NCBI RefSeq assembly: GCF_003323745.1
Contig: NZ_QOIL01000001.1
Span: forward strand, 1 to 64,000
Direction of reading: 5' to 3'
Source: Sphaerisporangium album
GTDB taxonomy: Bacteria > Actinomycetota > Actinomycetes > Streptosporangiales > Streptosporangiaceae
Length of the DNA stretch: 64,000 nt
The notes under the pieces are model-generated. The model had not been told where the DNA came from. It saw only the letters and a list, made by a program, of their open reading frames with translations, and did no database searches. Shown here piece after piece: positions 23,980-32,243 of this stretch. Made by a program: the position numbers and the translations under genes. Position 1 is the stretch's first letter. Each line of letters opens with the position of its first letter.

Positions 23980-25365
23980 TCAGCCGTTGCGCAGTTGCTC
24001 GACGAGGGTCGTCCGGACATCGCAGTTGCGGAGCGCGAACGAGTCGGCCAGGGCGATCAGCTCGTCGTCGCTCAGCCCGCGGAACAGCTTGGCGTACTCG
24101 TAGGCCAGGGGCTGGGCGACCGCGAGGTTCAGGATGAGCGTGCGGACCCAGTCGAAACGGCCCCACGGGTACGGATCGAAGTCGGGGAACTCACGCGCGA
24201 TCATGTCCTGGAACGGCTTGGTCACCTCGATGATCCCGTTCCCGTCGCTGCCCCAGTTGTCGGCGCCCAGGCGGTTCTTCTTCGCCACGAAGTCCCCGAA
24301 GCGCTTCAGGTACGGGGAGTCGGGCCTCACCATGGCCACACCCTGCCGTCCGAGATCCTTGTACATCCAGCTCGACCAGCTCACCCCGTCGCGGCGGTAG
24401 ATCTCGAGCTGGTCCTCGAGGACCTGCCGGCGCATGGCGTCCCTGCGCTCGTCGCCGGTGTAGATCGGCGCGAACTCTCCCACCCAGACCGGCGTCCCGG
24501 TCCGGCGGCTGTACTCGGTGCGCTTGAGGTACTTCTCCTCCAGCGCCGCCTTGTCCCAGTACTTGCCGTCGGTGACTCCGGGGTAGTCGCCGCCGTTGCC
24601 CATGCCCGGGGCGGCGTAGTCGTGGCAGACGTAGACGGTGTTGTCCCACTCCTTGTCGAAGACGTCGAACTCGGTCGAGTAGGTGTTGCCGTCGAGGAAC
24701 AGGATGTGGCGGTCGTCGATCGCGCGGATGGCGTCGACCAGGCGGGTGTAGAAGGGCCCGACGACCTTGCGCGACTCGTCCGCGGGCTCGTTGATCGGGT
24801 TGTAGCCCGCCACCCAGGGGTTGTCCTTGTAGTGCTCGGCGATGCGCTCCCAGATCGCCACCACGCGGTCCTGGAAGTGGGGGTGGTCGAAGAACGCCGG
24901 CCGGTGGGTCGGGTTGTCGGAGTGCCAGTGATGGTTCTGGGACCCCGGCAGCGCGTGAAGGTCGACGACCGAGTAGATCCCATGCCGCGCGCACGCCTCG
25001 ATGGCCCGGTCGAGGTGGCGGAAGCCGTCCTCCTTGAACTCGAACGGCCTGGCGTCGTCCTCGAAGTGGCGGTAGTTGACGGGGAACCGCACGCAGTTCA
25101 TGCCCATGCCGGCCAGCAGCTTCGCGTCGTCCTCGTCGAAGAACGCGGTCAGCAGCCGCTCGAAGAACAACTCGTACTTCTCCTCGCCCAAGACCTCGCG
25201 GACCGTGTCGCGCATCAGTGACTCGTTGCCGGAGTAGCCGGTGATGAAGTTCTCCATGTTCAGCCAGCCACCCACGGCGACGCCCCGGAGGCGTACGACG
25301 GTGCCCGTCTGGTCGACGAATTCGCGGCCTGCCGTGCGGAGGAAGGCCGTGTTGTTCGACGTCAT
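23980..25365 (-). CDS. Glycoside hydrolase family 5 enzyme, intracellular
   Basis: The 461-residue product is a GH5 (beta/alpha)8 retaining glycosidase. The acid/base is E193 in NPINEP and the nucleophile is E297 in VGEF; the strand motifs NCVRFPVNYRHF and YSVVDLHALPG are also present. There is no signal peptide, so it acts inside the cell on imported oligosaccharides. GH5 covers beta-1,4-glucanases, mannanases and beta-glucosidases, and the exact specificity cannot be read here. ATG 25365 has GAGGAACA upstream. The gene is last in an operon behind a MalEFG-type importer (60-nt gap), so it most likely cleaves what the importer brings in. Confidence 0.9.
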   Translation of the reverse strand: MTSNNTAFLRTAGREFVDQTGTVVRLRGVAVGGWLNMENFITGYSGNESLMRDTVREVLGEEKYELFFERLLTAFFDEDDAKLLAGMGMNCVRFPVNYRHFEDDARPFEFKEDGFRHLDRAIEACARHGIYSVVDLHALPGSQNHHWHSDNPTHRPAFFDHPHFQDRVVAIWERIAEHYKDNPWVAGYNPINEPADESRKVVGPFYTRLVDAIRAIDDRHILFLDGNTYSTEFDVFDKEWDNTVYVCHDYAAPGMGNGGDYPGVTDGKYWDKAALEEKYLKRTEYSRRTGTPVWVGEFAPIYTGDERRDAMRRQVLEDQLEIYRRDGVSWSSWMYKDLGRQGVAMVRPDSPYLKRFGDFVAKKNRLGADNWGSDGNGIIEVTKPFQDMIAREFPDFDPYPWGRFDWVRTLILNLAVAQPLAYEYAKLFRGLSDDELIALADSFALRNCDVRTTLVEQLRNG

Positions 25366-25425
25366 GTGCTTTGTTCCTCAAATCTGGAAAGCGCGGTGGA
25401 TCATGGGGTGGTCTCGGGTGTAGGG

Positions 25426-26223
25426 CTACTTCAGCGCGCCGGCCGCCAGGCCCCTCTCGAAGAGGCGCTGCAGGCACAGGTAGGCCACGATCTCGGGGAT
25501 CGCGGTGATGACCGCGCTGGCCAGGACCTTGGTCTGGTCGTTGCTGAACTGGCTGACGAAGAACTGCGGCAGCAGCGTGATCGTCTGCTTGGCCGGGTCC
25601 TGGATGAGCACCAGCGGCAGCAGGTAGTCGTTCCAGGAACCGATCAGCGTCAGGACGACGATCGCCGCCGCGATGGGGCGTGTCATCGGCACGACGATGT
25701 AGCGGAACGCCATGAAGATGTTGGCGCCGTCGACCCGCGCCGCGTCGAAGAGCGAGTCGGGGACGCCGTCGACGAACTTGCGGGCCAGCAGGACGGCGAA
25801 GGGGATCTGCAGCGCGGCCAGCGGCAACACCACCGCCCAGTACGTGTCGTACACGCCGAGGCTGAGGGTCGTCGCGAACAGCGGGGTGAGCAGCACGACC
25901 TCGGGCAGCGTGAGGGCGGCAAGGATCATCCAGAAATAGATCTCCTTGCCGCGGATGTGCAGCTTGGAGAACCCGAAGGCGGCGAACATGGTGAGGACGT
26001 AGACGATCAGGATGGTCGAGGCGGAGACGATGACGCTGTTCCTGAAGAACGTCCCTACGGCGCCGACGGCGAAGACGGCCTGGTAGTTGCCGACTCCCTC
26101 ACCCGCAAGCGATCCCTGGACCATGACCACCAGCGGGAACAGGTAGGGGATGATCATCAGGGTCACGAGGATCTGAAGCAGCAGCTTGGTCGACAGCCGG
26201 CGCGCCTCAAACACTGGATTCAC
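25426..26223 (-). CDS. Sugar ABC transporter permease, MalG type
   Basis: The 265-residue inner-membrane permease has six predicted helices. It carries the EAA-loop typical of carbohydrate importers (DAARVDGANIFMAFRYIVVPM, about residues 158-178, with the usual EAxxxDGA turn). It pairs with the MalF-type subunit encoded just upstream, with which it overlaps by 17 nt (GTG 26223 lies inside the last codons of that gene, with AAGGA upstream). No ATPase gene is present in this operon; CUT1 importers of actinomycetes commonly share the MsiK ATPase encoded elsewhere, which I take as the likely partner. Confidence 0.92.
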   Translation of the reverse strand: MNPVFEARRLSTKLLLQILVTLMIIPYLFPLVVMVQGSLAGEGVGNYQAVFAVGAVGTFFRNSVIVSASTILIVYVLTMFAAFGFSKLHIRGKEIYFWMILAALTLPEVVLLTPLFATTLSLGVYDTYWAVVLPLAALQIPFAVLLARKFVDGVPDSLFDAARVDGANIFMAFRYIVVPMTRPIAAAIVVLTLIGSWNDYLLPLVLIQDPAKQTITLLPQFFVSQFSNDQTKVLASAVITAIPEIVAYLCLQRLFERGLAAGALK

Positions 26224-27157
26224 CGTCCTTACGGTTGGCGCGGGCCGCGACGGTGATCGCGCCGAGCAACGCCAGGATGAGCAGCAGGATCGACAGGGCC
26301 GCCCCGTAGCCGACGTGGGCCGACGGGATGCTGATCCGGTAGATGTAGGTCCCGAGGAACTCGGTGCTGTAGTTCGGGCCGCCGATGGTCACCAGATACG
26401 GAACGTCGAAGGTCTTCAGCGCACCGATCACGCCCAGCATCGCCAGGGCCACCGTCGTGCCCCGCACGCCGGGCCAGACGATGTTCATCAGGACGCGGAG
26501 GTTGCTCGCCCCGTCGGTGCGGGCGGCCTCGAGCGTCTCGGGGTCGATCTGCCCCATCGCGGCGTAGTAGAGGACGAACGTGAGGCCGGTGAACTGCCAG
26601 ACCGTGATGAACATGACCACCGGCATCGCGGTGGCCGACTGGGCCAGCCAGGGCTGGGACAGGAAGCCGAGACCGATGTGGTCCAGAGCCCAGTTCAGCT
26701 GGCCGTCCGCGGCGAACATCTGCCGGAACACCGGCGCCATGGTCGCCGGCGCGAGCACCACCGGCGTGAAGACGAGCACCTTGTAGACGGCGCCGAGCCG
26801 CACCTTCGAGTGCAGCAGCGCCGCGAACACGAACCCGATGGCGGTCTGCACGGTGAACGTCACGATGAAGAAGACCACCGTGTGCCAGATGGCCCTCCAG
26901 AAGATGGGGTCCTGGATGATCGCCGTGTAGTTGGCGGCCCCGACCGACGTGGGAGTCGGGCTGGTGCCGTCCCAGTCGAGCGTCGAGAGGTAGCCGGTCT
27001 CGACGATGCAGTAATAGATCAGTCCGACGACGAAGACGAACGCCGGCAAGATCCACGGCAGGCCCGAGGGCCTCCCGCCCCTGTTTCTGGGGTTGCCCGG
27101 AACAGGGGCGGGCGATGGACGGCGCGCCTCGATCTTCGGCGAGGTTGTGGAAGTCAT
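26207..27157 (-). CDS. Sugar ABC transporter permease, MalF type
   Basis: The 316-residue inner-membrane permease has six predicted helices after a basic cytoplasmic N-terminus. The EAA loop is ETLEAARTDGASNLRVLMNI followed by VWPGVRG. It forms the translocation channel together with the MalG-type subunit. The ATG at 27157 has a GGGAGATCC site. It lies 43 nt after the substrate-binding-protein gene in the same operon. Similarity in order (binding protein, F, G, hydrolase, LacI regulator) to the cellobiose ceb loci of Streptomyces is notable, but the ligand is not proven. Confidence 0.92.
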   Translation of the reverse strand: MTSTTSPKIEARRPSPAPVPGNPRNRGGRPSGLPWILPAFVFVVGLIYYCIVETGYLSTLDWDGTSPTPTSVGAANYTAIIQDPIFWRAIWHTVVFFIVTFTVQTAIGFVFAALLHSKVRLGAVYKVLVFTPVVLAPATMAPVFRQMFAADGQLNWALDHIGLGFLSQPWLAQSATAMPVVMFITVWQFTGLTFVLYYAAMGQIDPETLEAARTDGASNLRVLMNIVWPGVRGTTVALAMLGVIGALKTFDVPYLVTIGGPNYSTEFLGTYIYRISIPSAHVGYGAALSILLLILALLGAITVAARANRKDGESSV

Positions 27158-27200
27158 GGATCTCCCTGCGCGGGTGGGATGAGACGGGCCGTCAGCGGCT

Positions 27201-28577
27201 CTACTTCAGCTTCTCGGCGGCGCTCTGCAGGGTCGCGGCGGCCTGCTCGGGCGTGGCCTGCCCCGCCGCCACCGTGGTCGACGCCACGCCGATGGCGGTC
27301 TGCAGGTCGGCGCTCACCGTCGCGAGGCGCGGCTCGGCCGACTTGCCCGCGTCGCTGATCAGCTTCTCCAGCGCCGGCTGCTGCGCCGTCGGGTTGACCA
27401 GCTTGATCGAGGTCCAGTCCGGCTGAACGCTGGTCAGGGCCGGGATGTCGTTGAGGATGTCGCCGACCGCCTGCTGTCCCGCCTGCGACGTTCCGAGCCA
27501 GGTCGCGAAGGTGGTGGCGGCGGCGATGGACTTGGACTTCTTGTTCACGGCCAGGCCGAAGTCCGCATCACCGTAGAGCGACCCGACATTGCCGGTGCCG
27601 GCCACGTCGGGGAACGCGATCGGCAACTGGGTGAACGGCTTGGGGTTCGCGACGCCCGCGCCGGAGATGGCGGCCGTGCTGCCCTCCACGGTGGAGTACT
27701 GCATGTACCAGGTGCCCATCATGACCATCGCGGCCTTGCCCGACATGAAGTCGTTGTTGGCGTCCGGGTACTGCTGCACGCCCAGTGCCCCATCCTGCAT
27801 GATCTTGTCGTCGAACAGCTTCTTCCAGATGGTCAGCGCCTGGACGATCGTCGGGTCGGTCCACGGGACCTTCTTGTCCAGGGCCCGCGCCCACACGCCC
27901 GGCTCGATGTTGTTGCTGATCGCCTGCAGGGTGTCCTCGTTGAAGGCCGTCTGGGCGGCGCCCTGCACGAAGCACTTGACGCCGTGGGTCTTGAAGGCCG
28001 CGCAGACGCTCTTCCACTCGTCGTAGGTGGCCGGCGGCTTCAGGCCGTACTTGTCGAACAGGTCCTGGTTGACCCAGACCGATCCGGCGTAGTTGGAGCC
28101 GACCGACAGCGCGGCGAGCTTGCCGTCCTTGGTAAGGCTGGACACCCCGATCGGGGCCAGCTTGGACTTCCAGTCCGCGCCGAGCGACTTCTCGACGGCG
28201 GGGGTGAGGTCGATGGCGTTCACGCCGTAGATGTCGACGGAACCGTTGGCGGCCCCCGGCGCGACGTCGAAGACGTCCGGGCCGACCGACGAGGCCAGGG
28301 CGGGGCGGATCGCCGCGTCGTAGCCGTCGATGGTCAGCTTCTTGTAGGTGACCTTGATGTTCGGATAGGCCTTGTTGAACGCCTTGATGTACGCCTCGGC
28401 GGGGGCCGCGTCAGGCGTCCACCCCCACCAGGTGATGGTGCCCGAGTCGGCAGAGCCCTTGTCCGTGGTCTCGGTCGTGGCTCCGCCGGCGCATCCGGCG
28501 AGCGCCAGCACCGCGGCCGTGAACACGGCTGCGGCTCCGGGGAGACGGCGCTTCCAGATTCGCGAGGATCCCAGCAT
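27201..28577 (-). CDS. Sugar-binding lipoprotein of an ABC importer (SBP family 1)
   Basis: The 458-residue product is a lipoprotein: residues 1-28 form a signal peptide and LAGC with C29 is the lipobox. The mature part is a family-1 carbohydrate-binding protein (TITWWGWTPDAAPAEAYIKAFNKAYPNIKVTYK and later DFMSGKAAMVMMGTWYM, LPIAFPDVAGTG). It captures an oligosaccharide outside the membrane and passes it to the two permeases encoded downstream. The start has AAGGAGAGATC. The palindrome GTTTCGGAAAG lies about 220 nt upstream at the likely promoter. It heads the operon binding protein - MalF - MalG - GH5. Confidence 0.94.
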   Translation of the reverse strand: MLGSSRIWKRRLPGAAAVFTAAVLALAGCAGGATTETTDKGSADSGTITWWGWTPDAAPAEAYIKAFNKAYPNIKVTYKKLTIDGYDAAIRPALASSVGPDVFDVAPGAANGSVDIYGVNAIDLTPAVEKSLGADWKSKLAPIGVSSLTKDGKLAALSVGSNYAGSVWVNQDLFDKYGLKPPATYDEWKSVCAAFKTHGVKCFVQGAAQTAFNEDTLQAISNNIEPGVWARALDKKVPWTDPTIVQALTIWKKLFDDKIMQDGALGVQQYPDANNDFMSGKAAMVMMGTWYMQYSTVEGSTAAISGAGVANPKPFTQLPIAFPDVAGTGNVGSLYGDADFGLAVNKKSKSIAAATTFATWLGTSQAGQQAVGDILNDIPALTSVQPDWTSIKLVNPTAQQPALEKLISDAGKSAEPRLATVSADLQTAIGVASTTVAAGQATPEQAAATLQSAAEKLK

Positions 28578-28794
28578 GTGATCTCTCCTTGCACGTGACT
28601 CGCACGCACTGGTCGTGTCGACGCCGCGCGTCCTCCGCTGAAGGGGGACGACCGCGACGGTCCGTGCTCACGCAAGAGCACGGGGTCCGCTCGCACGTGG
28701 CGACGAGGTCGGCACGGGGCGCGGAAAGGAACGTGCGTCCTCCTGCGGCCGGGGTTGCCGATCGTCGAAAGTTGCACGGTTGCGGAAACCGAAA

Positions 28795-28805
28795 GTTTCG
28801 GAAAG
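28795..28805 (-). promoter_or_regulatory. Predicted LacI-family operator at the ABC importer promoter
   Basis: GTTTCGGAAAG matches the palindrome YTTTCSGAAAR found also at 30730 and 43861. It overlaps a second perfect palindrome (CCGAAAGTTTCGG at 28789-28801). It lies just downstream of the predicted -10 of the importer operon, a typical repressor position. Confidence 0.6.
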
Positions 28806-28818
28806 TCTTCTGGTGAGA

Positions 28819-28847
28819 GAGAAACACCGGGTCGGCGACAGTGTCAA
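28819..28847 (-). promoter_or_regulatory. Predicted promoter of the ABC importer operon
   Basis: On the minus strand TTGACA (28847-28842) is followed after 17 nt by TTTCTC (28824-28819). The -35 is perfect and the -10 is weak. The rest of the 605-nt gap to lacI (28848-29182) holds no gene that I can see, apart from the palindrome near 29136. Confidence 0.5.
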
Positions 28848-29135
28848 TAACCACGGCCGAATTTGTTTCCGTTCAGTTACGTTGGAGGTGTCCCGCGGCC
28901 GCCGGCGGGAGTGCCCGCCTCTGGAGGGGACGGTCACATCGAGATCGTCGGTGTGACGTCCCGCAGGTCATTGCCGGGCCCCTGCACGGCGTAGACGGTC
29001 CAGGACGCCGTGCGGGCCGGTGCCTCCGCGTGCCGACAGGCCACGTTACAGCCCAAAATCGGACAATTCGGTATTAATGCCGTGAGCAGCCTACCCGCCG
29101 CAGGCGCCAGCGAGCCCGCTACCAGCGGTGCTACC

Positions 29136-29156
29136 GTTGTAGAAACTTTCGACAAC
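29136..29156 (+). promoter_or_regulatory. Imperfect 21-bp palindrome upstream of the LacI gene
   Basis: The element has GTTGTAGAAA and TTTCGACAAC arms around a central C, with one mismatch. It is 26 nt before the regulator's start codon and contains CTTTCGA, a partial match to the operator proposed at the catabolic promoters. Autoregulation is the likely role. Confidence 0.5.
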
Positions 29157-29182
29157 ACTGACTCAGCGCGTGAAGAGGTGTC

Positions 29183-30277
29183 GTGGCGACCGAGCAGCGG
29201 ACGAGGACGCAGAAGCGGGCGGCGGGGGCTCCCCGGGGTGCCGACGCCGACCGGGTGACCATCGCGATGGTCGCGCGGGCGGCGGGCGTGTCCGCCCCGA
29301 CGGTGAGCAAGGTGCTCAACGGCCGGGAAGCCGTCGGCCCCGAGACCCGCCGCCGGGTCCAGGACGCCTTGGTCTCGACGGGCTACCAGCGCAGGGCCAG
29401 ATCCGACGCGGGCAAGGTCGGCGTGGTCGACTTCGTGATCACCGAGCTGGACACGGCCTGGGCCTGTGAGCTGCTGAGAGGTGCGGAGCAGGAGGCCTAC
29501 CGGCTGGGCGCGAGCCTCATCCTGACCGTGACCCACGATCGGCAGGCTCAGCCGCGCGAGTGGCTCAAGACGCTGGCCTCCCGGCCGACCGACGGCGTGG
29601 TCCTCGTGGTCACCAACACCCGGCAGGTGTCCCCGGAGAAGCTGCGCCCGATCGACACCCCCTTCGTCGTCATCGACCAGGTCGGCGGGTACGACCGCGA
29701 CGTCCCGACCATCGGCGCCACCAACTGGGCGGGCGGTTTCGCCGCCACAGAACATCTCGCCGAGCTGGGCCATCGCCGCATCGGCGTGATCACGGGGCCC
29801 GAGGACGTCCGGTGCAGTCTCGAGCGCCTGGACGGGTACCGCGCCGCTCTCGGGCGCGCGGGGCTGCCGCTGGACGAGAGCCTGGTGCGACAGGGTGACT
29901 TCTACTCCGAGGGCGGCAGGCGGGCCGCCGCCGAGCTGCTCGACCTGCCCGAACCGCCCACGGCGATCTTCGCAGGCTCCGACCAGCAGGCGGCCGGGGT
30001 GTACGACGCGGCCCGCGCCAGGGGCCTGCGCATTCCCGAGGACCTCAGCGTCGTCGGGTTCGACGACACCGAGGTGTGCGAGTGGATGTGGCCGCGGCTG
30101 ACCACCATCAGGCAGCCGCTCGCACAGATGGCCGTGCTGGCCATCCGCAACGTGCTCGAGACGACGCATTCCCCCGGTGAGCAGCCGTTACGTCTCGAAC
30201 TGTCGACCAGCCTGGTGGTCAGGCAGAGCACCGCGCCGTACCAGCCTGCGGCCCGGAGCTCACGCGCCCGGGGCTGA
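29183..30277 (+). CDS. LacI-family transcriptional regulator of carbohydrate catabolism
   Basis: The 364-residue product has a LacI helix-turn-helix (VTIAMVARAAGVSAPTVSKV at about residues 25-44, followed by the hinge helix LNGREAVGPETRRRVQ) and a periplasmic-binding-protein-like effector domain (ATEHLAELGHRRIGVITGP, PTAIFAGSDQQAAGVYDAAR, RIPEDLSVVGFDDTE). It probably represses the importer/GH5 operon on its left and the oxidative sugar operons on its right and releases DNA on binding a sugar. GTG 29183 has AAGAGGTG upstream. It is divergent from the importer operon. Confidence 0.93.
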   Translation: MATEQRTRTQKRAAGAPRGADADRVTIAMVARAAGVSAPTVSKVLNGREAVGPETRRRVQDALVSTGYQRRARSDAGKVGVVDFVITELDTAWACELLRGAEQEAYRLGASLILTVTHDRQAQPREWLKTLASRPTDGVVLVVTNTRQVSPEKLRPIDTPFVVIDQVGGYDRDVPTIGATNWAGGFAATEHLAELGHRRIGVITGPEDVRCSLERLDGYRAALGRAGLPLDESLVRQGDFYSEGGRRAAAELLDLPEPPTAIFAGSDQQAAGVYDAARARGLRIPEDLSVVGFDDTEVCEWMWPRLTTIRQPLAQMAVLAIRNVLETTHSPGEQPLRLELSTSLVVRQSTAPYQPAARSSRARG

Positions 30278-30660
30278 CACGCCGGCGCCGGCGGGCGGCC
30301 GGCAGGCCCGCGCGGCGTCGCGGACGTCGACGTGGCCCCACTCCCGGATGGTGTCGTCCCGGCGGAAGAGATTCCCGCGGGCCGAGTGGGGCGAAAGTTT
30401 ATAGAAAGTTTCCTGCGGCACTCCGCCCTGGCCGGTGTCGGCCGCAGGCGTCCCCCCTCCAGCGTGGTCGCGAGCCGTGGCCACGGGGGAACGGCCGCGA
30501 TCCACCGCACTGATCATGCCGCTCGCCAGGGAGAACGCTTCGCCTTCTCGGCGACCGAGGGCGTTCGCCCGGACTCGGACGCGCCTGCGACAGCCGGAGC
30601 CGCGGAACGGGAATGATCAGCACTTCGGTCTCCTGACAAGCAAAGATGTCGCTATGTCAG
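30278..30660. other. Intergenic region with GAAAGTTT direct repeats
   Basis: No gene is recognisable between the LacI gene and the promoter of the next operon. It holds two copies of GAAAGTTT (30393-30400 and 30404-30411) that resemble half of the proposed operator. The rest is G/C-rich and featureless. Confidence 0.4.
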
Positions 30661-30671
30661 CTTTTCGACCC

Positions 30672-30701
30672 TTGACGTTCCTCGACACACCGTTCTACGT
30701 T
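30672..30701 (+). promoter_or_regulatory. Promoter of the tautomerase-GH3 operon
   Basis: TTGACG (30672-30677) and TACGTT (30696-30701) are separated by 18 nt. The predicted start lies near 30708, about 110 nt before the first gene and just upstream of the operator-like palindrome at 30730. Confidence 0.55.
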
Positions 30702-30729
30702 GTCGCTGCGGACCTTAAGTTTCAAATAC

Positions 30730-30740
30730 TTTCCGAAAGT
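30730..30740 (+). promoter_or_regulatory. Predicted LacI-family operator of the tautomerase-GH3 operon
   Basis: CTTTCCGAAAG is a near-perfect palindrome extended to ACTTTCCGAAAGT (30729-30741), and an overlapping CCGAAA-GT-TTTCGG lies at 30734-30747. The position is about 20 nt after the predicted transcription start, fitting roadblock repression. It matches the elements at 28795 and 43861. Confidence 0.6.
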
Positions 30741-30818
30741 TTTCGGCGCCCTATCTCGCGCATCCCCGCCGTGGTGCCCGGACAACCGGCCGACGCCCGG
30801 CGTTGAAAGGAACCATCG

Positions 30819-31184
30819 TTGCCTCTCGTGCAGATCGACCTTGAACGTTCCCTCGCCGAACGGCTGGGCCGGCAGATCAGTGACGGGGTCCACCAGGCCC
30901 TGGTGGACGGCCTGGGGATGGACCCGACCGACAAGTTCCAGATCTTCCGCACGCACGCGCCCGAAGAAATCGTCTTCGACCCGGGCTACAACGGCGTGGA
31001 CCGGCGGCAGCTGGTCGGCATCCAGATCCTGATGGTGCACATGTACGACGTGACCACCAAGTACGCGATGTTCGACCAGATCGCCACGCGGCTGGAGGAG
31101 ATCGGCATCCGGCCCGAGGATCTGCTGATCAGCGTCGTGGAGAACGGCTTCGAGGACTGGTACGCCGGTAAGTCGCGCAGCTGA
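30819..31184 (+). CDS. Tautomerase-superfamily protein (4-oxalocrotonate tautomerase-like)
   Basis: The 121-residue product begins Met-Pro, and after methionine removal the catalytic Pro1 of the tautomerase superfamily would be exposed. The remaining sequence (VQIDLERSLAERLGRQISDG and FDPGYNGVDRRQLVGIQI) matches the larger tautomerase_2-type monomers. Such enzymes move a proton between keto and enol forms; here a keto-sugar-acid intermediate is a plausible substrate but that is inference. The TTG start is supported by GAAAGGA 7 nt upstream and by the required Pro2. It is the first gene of the operon under the predicted operator. Confidence 0.85.
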   Translation: MPLVQIDLERSLAERLGRQISDGVHQALVDGLGMDPTDKFQIFRTHAPEEIVFDPGYNGVDRRQLVGIQILMVHMYDVTTKYAMFDQIATRLEEIGIRPEDLLISVVENGFEDWYAGKSRS

Positions 31185-31232
31185 TCGCCCACCCCACGAA
31201 CCCAAGATACATCCAAGATCCGGAGTCCTGCA

Positions 31233-32243
31233 GTGAAGGTTCTCTACATCGGCGGCACCGGCACGATCAGCTCGGCCGCCGTCGCCGAGTCGGTGCGTCA
31301 GGGCCAGGACGTCCACGTCCTGAACCGTGGCCGCACCGCCGGCCGCCGGCCTCTCCCCGCCGGGGTCACGACGATCGAAGCCGACGTCCAGGACCCGGAG
31401 TCGGTGCGCCGGGCCCTCGACGGCACGACATTCGACAGCGTGGTCAACTTCCTCAGCTTCGGCGCCGAGGACGCCGCTGCCGCCGTCGAGCTGCTGGAAG
31501 GCCGTACGGGCCAGTACGTCCACATCAGCAGCGCCTCGGTCTACCACAAGCCGGTACGGCAGGTGCCGTTCGTCGAGTCGACCACCCGGCGCAACCCCTA
31601 CCTGGGTTACGCCCGGGAGAAGATCGCCGCCGAGGACGTCCTGCACCGGGCCTACGAGGAGCGCGACTTCCCCGTCACCATCGTGCGGCCCTCGCACACC
31701 TACGACGACGCCCACCCGCCGCTGCCCGGCGACTGGACCGCGTGGGACCGGATCGCTCGCGGCGACGAGCTGGTCGTGCCCGGTGACGGCACCAGCCTGT
31801 GGACCCTGACGCACGCGCGGGACTTCGCGGTGGGGCTCGTCGGCCTGATCGGCAACTGGCAGGCCCTGGGGGAGGACTTCCACATCACCTCCAACGAGGC
31901 GCTGACGTGGGAGGAGATCTACGAGATCATCGGGCGCACCGCGGGGACGCCGGCCCGGCTCCTGCACCTGCCCGCGGAGCTCATCCGGGTCGTCGCCCCC
32001 GACTGGTTCTGGTCAGACCTCATCGTCGGCGACCTCATGCACAGCGCGGTGTTCGACAACACCAAGATCAAGCGGTTCGTCCCGGCGTTCCAGCCGACGA
32101 TCACCTGGTCGGTCGGGGCCCGGCGGCTGCAGGAATGGCGCACCGCCCACCCCGGGGAGGCCCGCCCCGACGCCGAGACGGACGCGGTCCTGGGCCGGCT
32201 GGTCGAGGGGTACCGGGCCGCCGCGGCGGCGCTGGCGCCGTGA
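31233..32243 (+). CDS. NAD-dependent epimerase/dehydratase-like SDR
   Basis: The 336-residue product is an extended short-chain dehydrogenase. It starts with the nucleotide-binding strand KVLYIGGTGTISSA (GGxGxIS), has HISSASVYHKP and a YAREK sequence in the position of the catalytic YxxxK. The C-terminal half resembles the sugar-binding part of UDP-sugar epimerase relatives (PSHTYDDAHPPLPGDWTAWD). In this operon an oxidation, reduction or epimerisation of a free or oxidised sugar is likely. The GTG start follows TCCGGAG. Its stop overlaps the start of the next gene (TGATG). Confidence 0.85.
   Translation: MKVLYIGGTGTISSAAVAESVRQGQDVHVLNRGRTAGRRPLPAGVTTIEADVQDPESVRRALDGTTFDSVVNFLSFGAEDAAAAVELLEGRTGQYVHISSASVYHKPVRQVPFVESTTRRNPYLGYAREKIAAEDVLHRAYEERDFPVTIVRPSHTYDDAHPPLPGDWTAWDRIARGDELVVPGDGTSLWTLTHARDFAVGLVGLIGNWQALGEDFHITSNEALTWEEIYEIIGRTAGTPARLLHLPAELIRVVAPDWFWSDLIVGDLMHSAVFDNTKIKRFVPAFQPTITWSVGARRLQEWRTAHPGEARPDAETDAVLGRLVEGYRAAAAALAP

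Noticed and set aside
23974-27358. Long plus-strand frames opposite the GH5 and permease genes
   Set aside because: Shadow frames rich in Val, Glu, Arg and His; the minus-strand genes have catalytic motifs and transporter signatures.
30435-30806. A 123-codon frame upstream of the tautomerase gene
   Set aside because: It crosses the predicted promoter and operator and has no recognisable sequence; the tautomerase start fits the ribosome binding site better.
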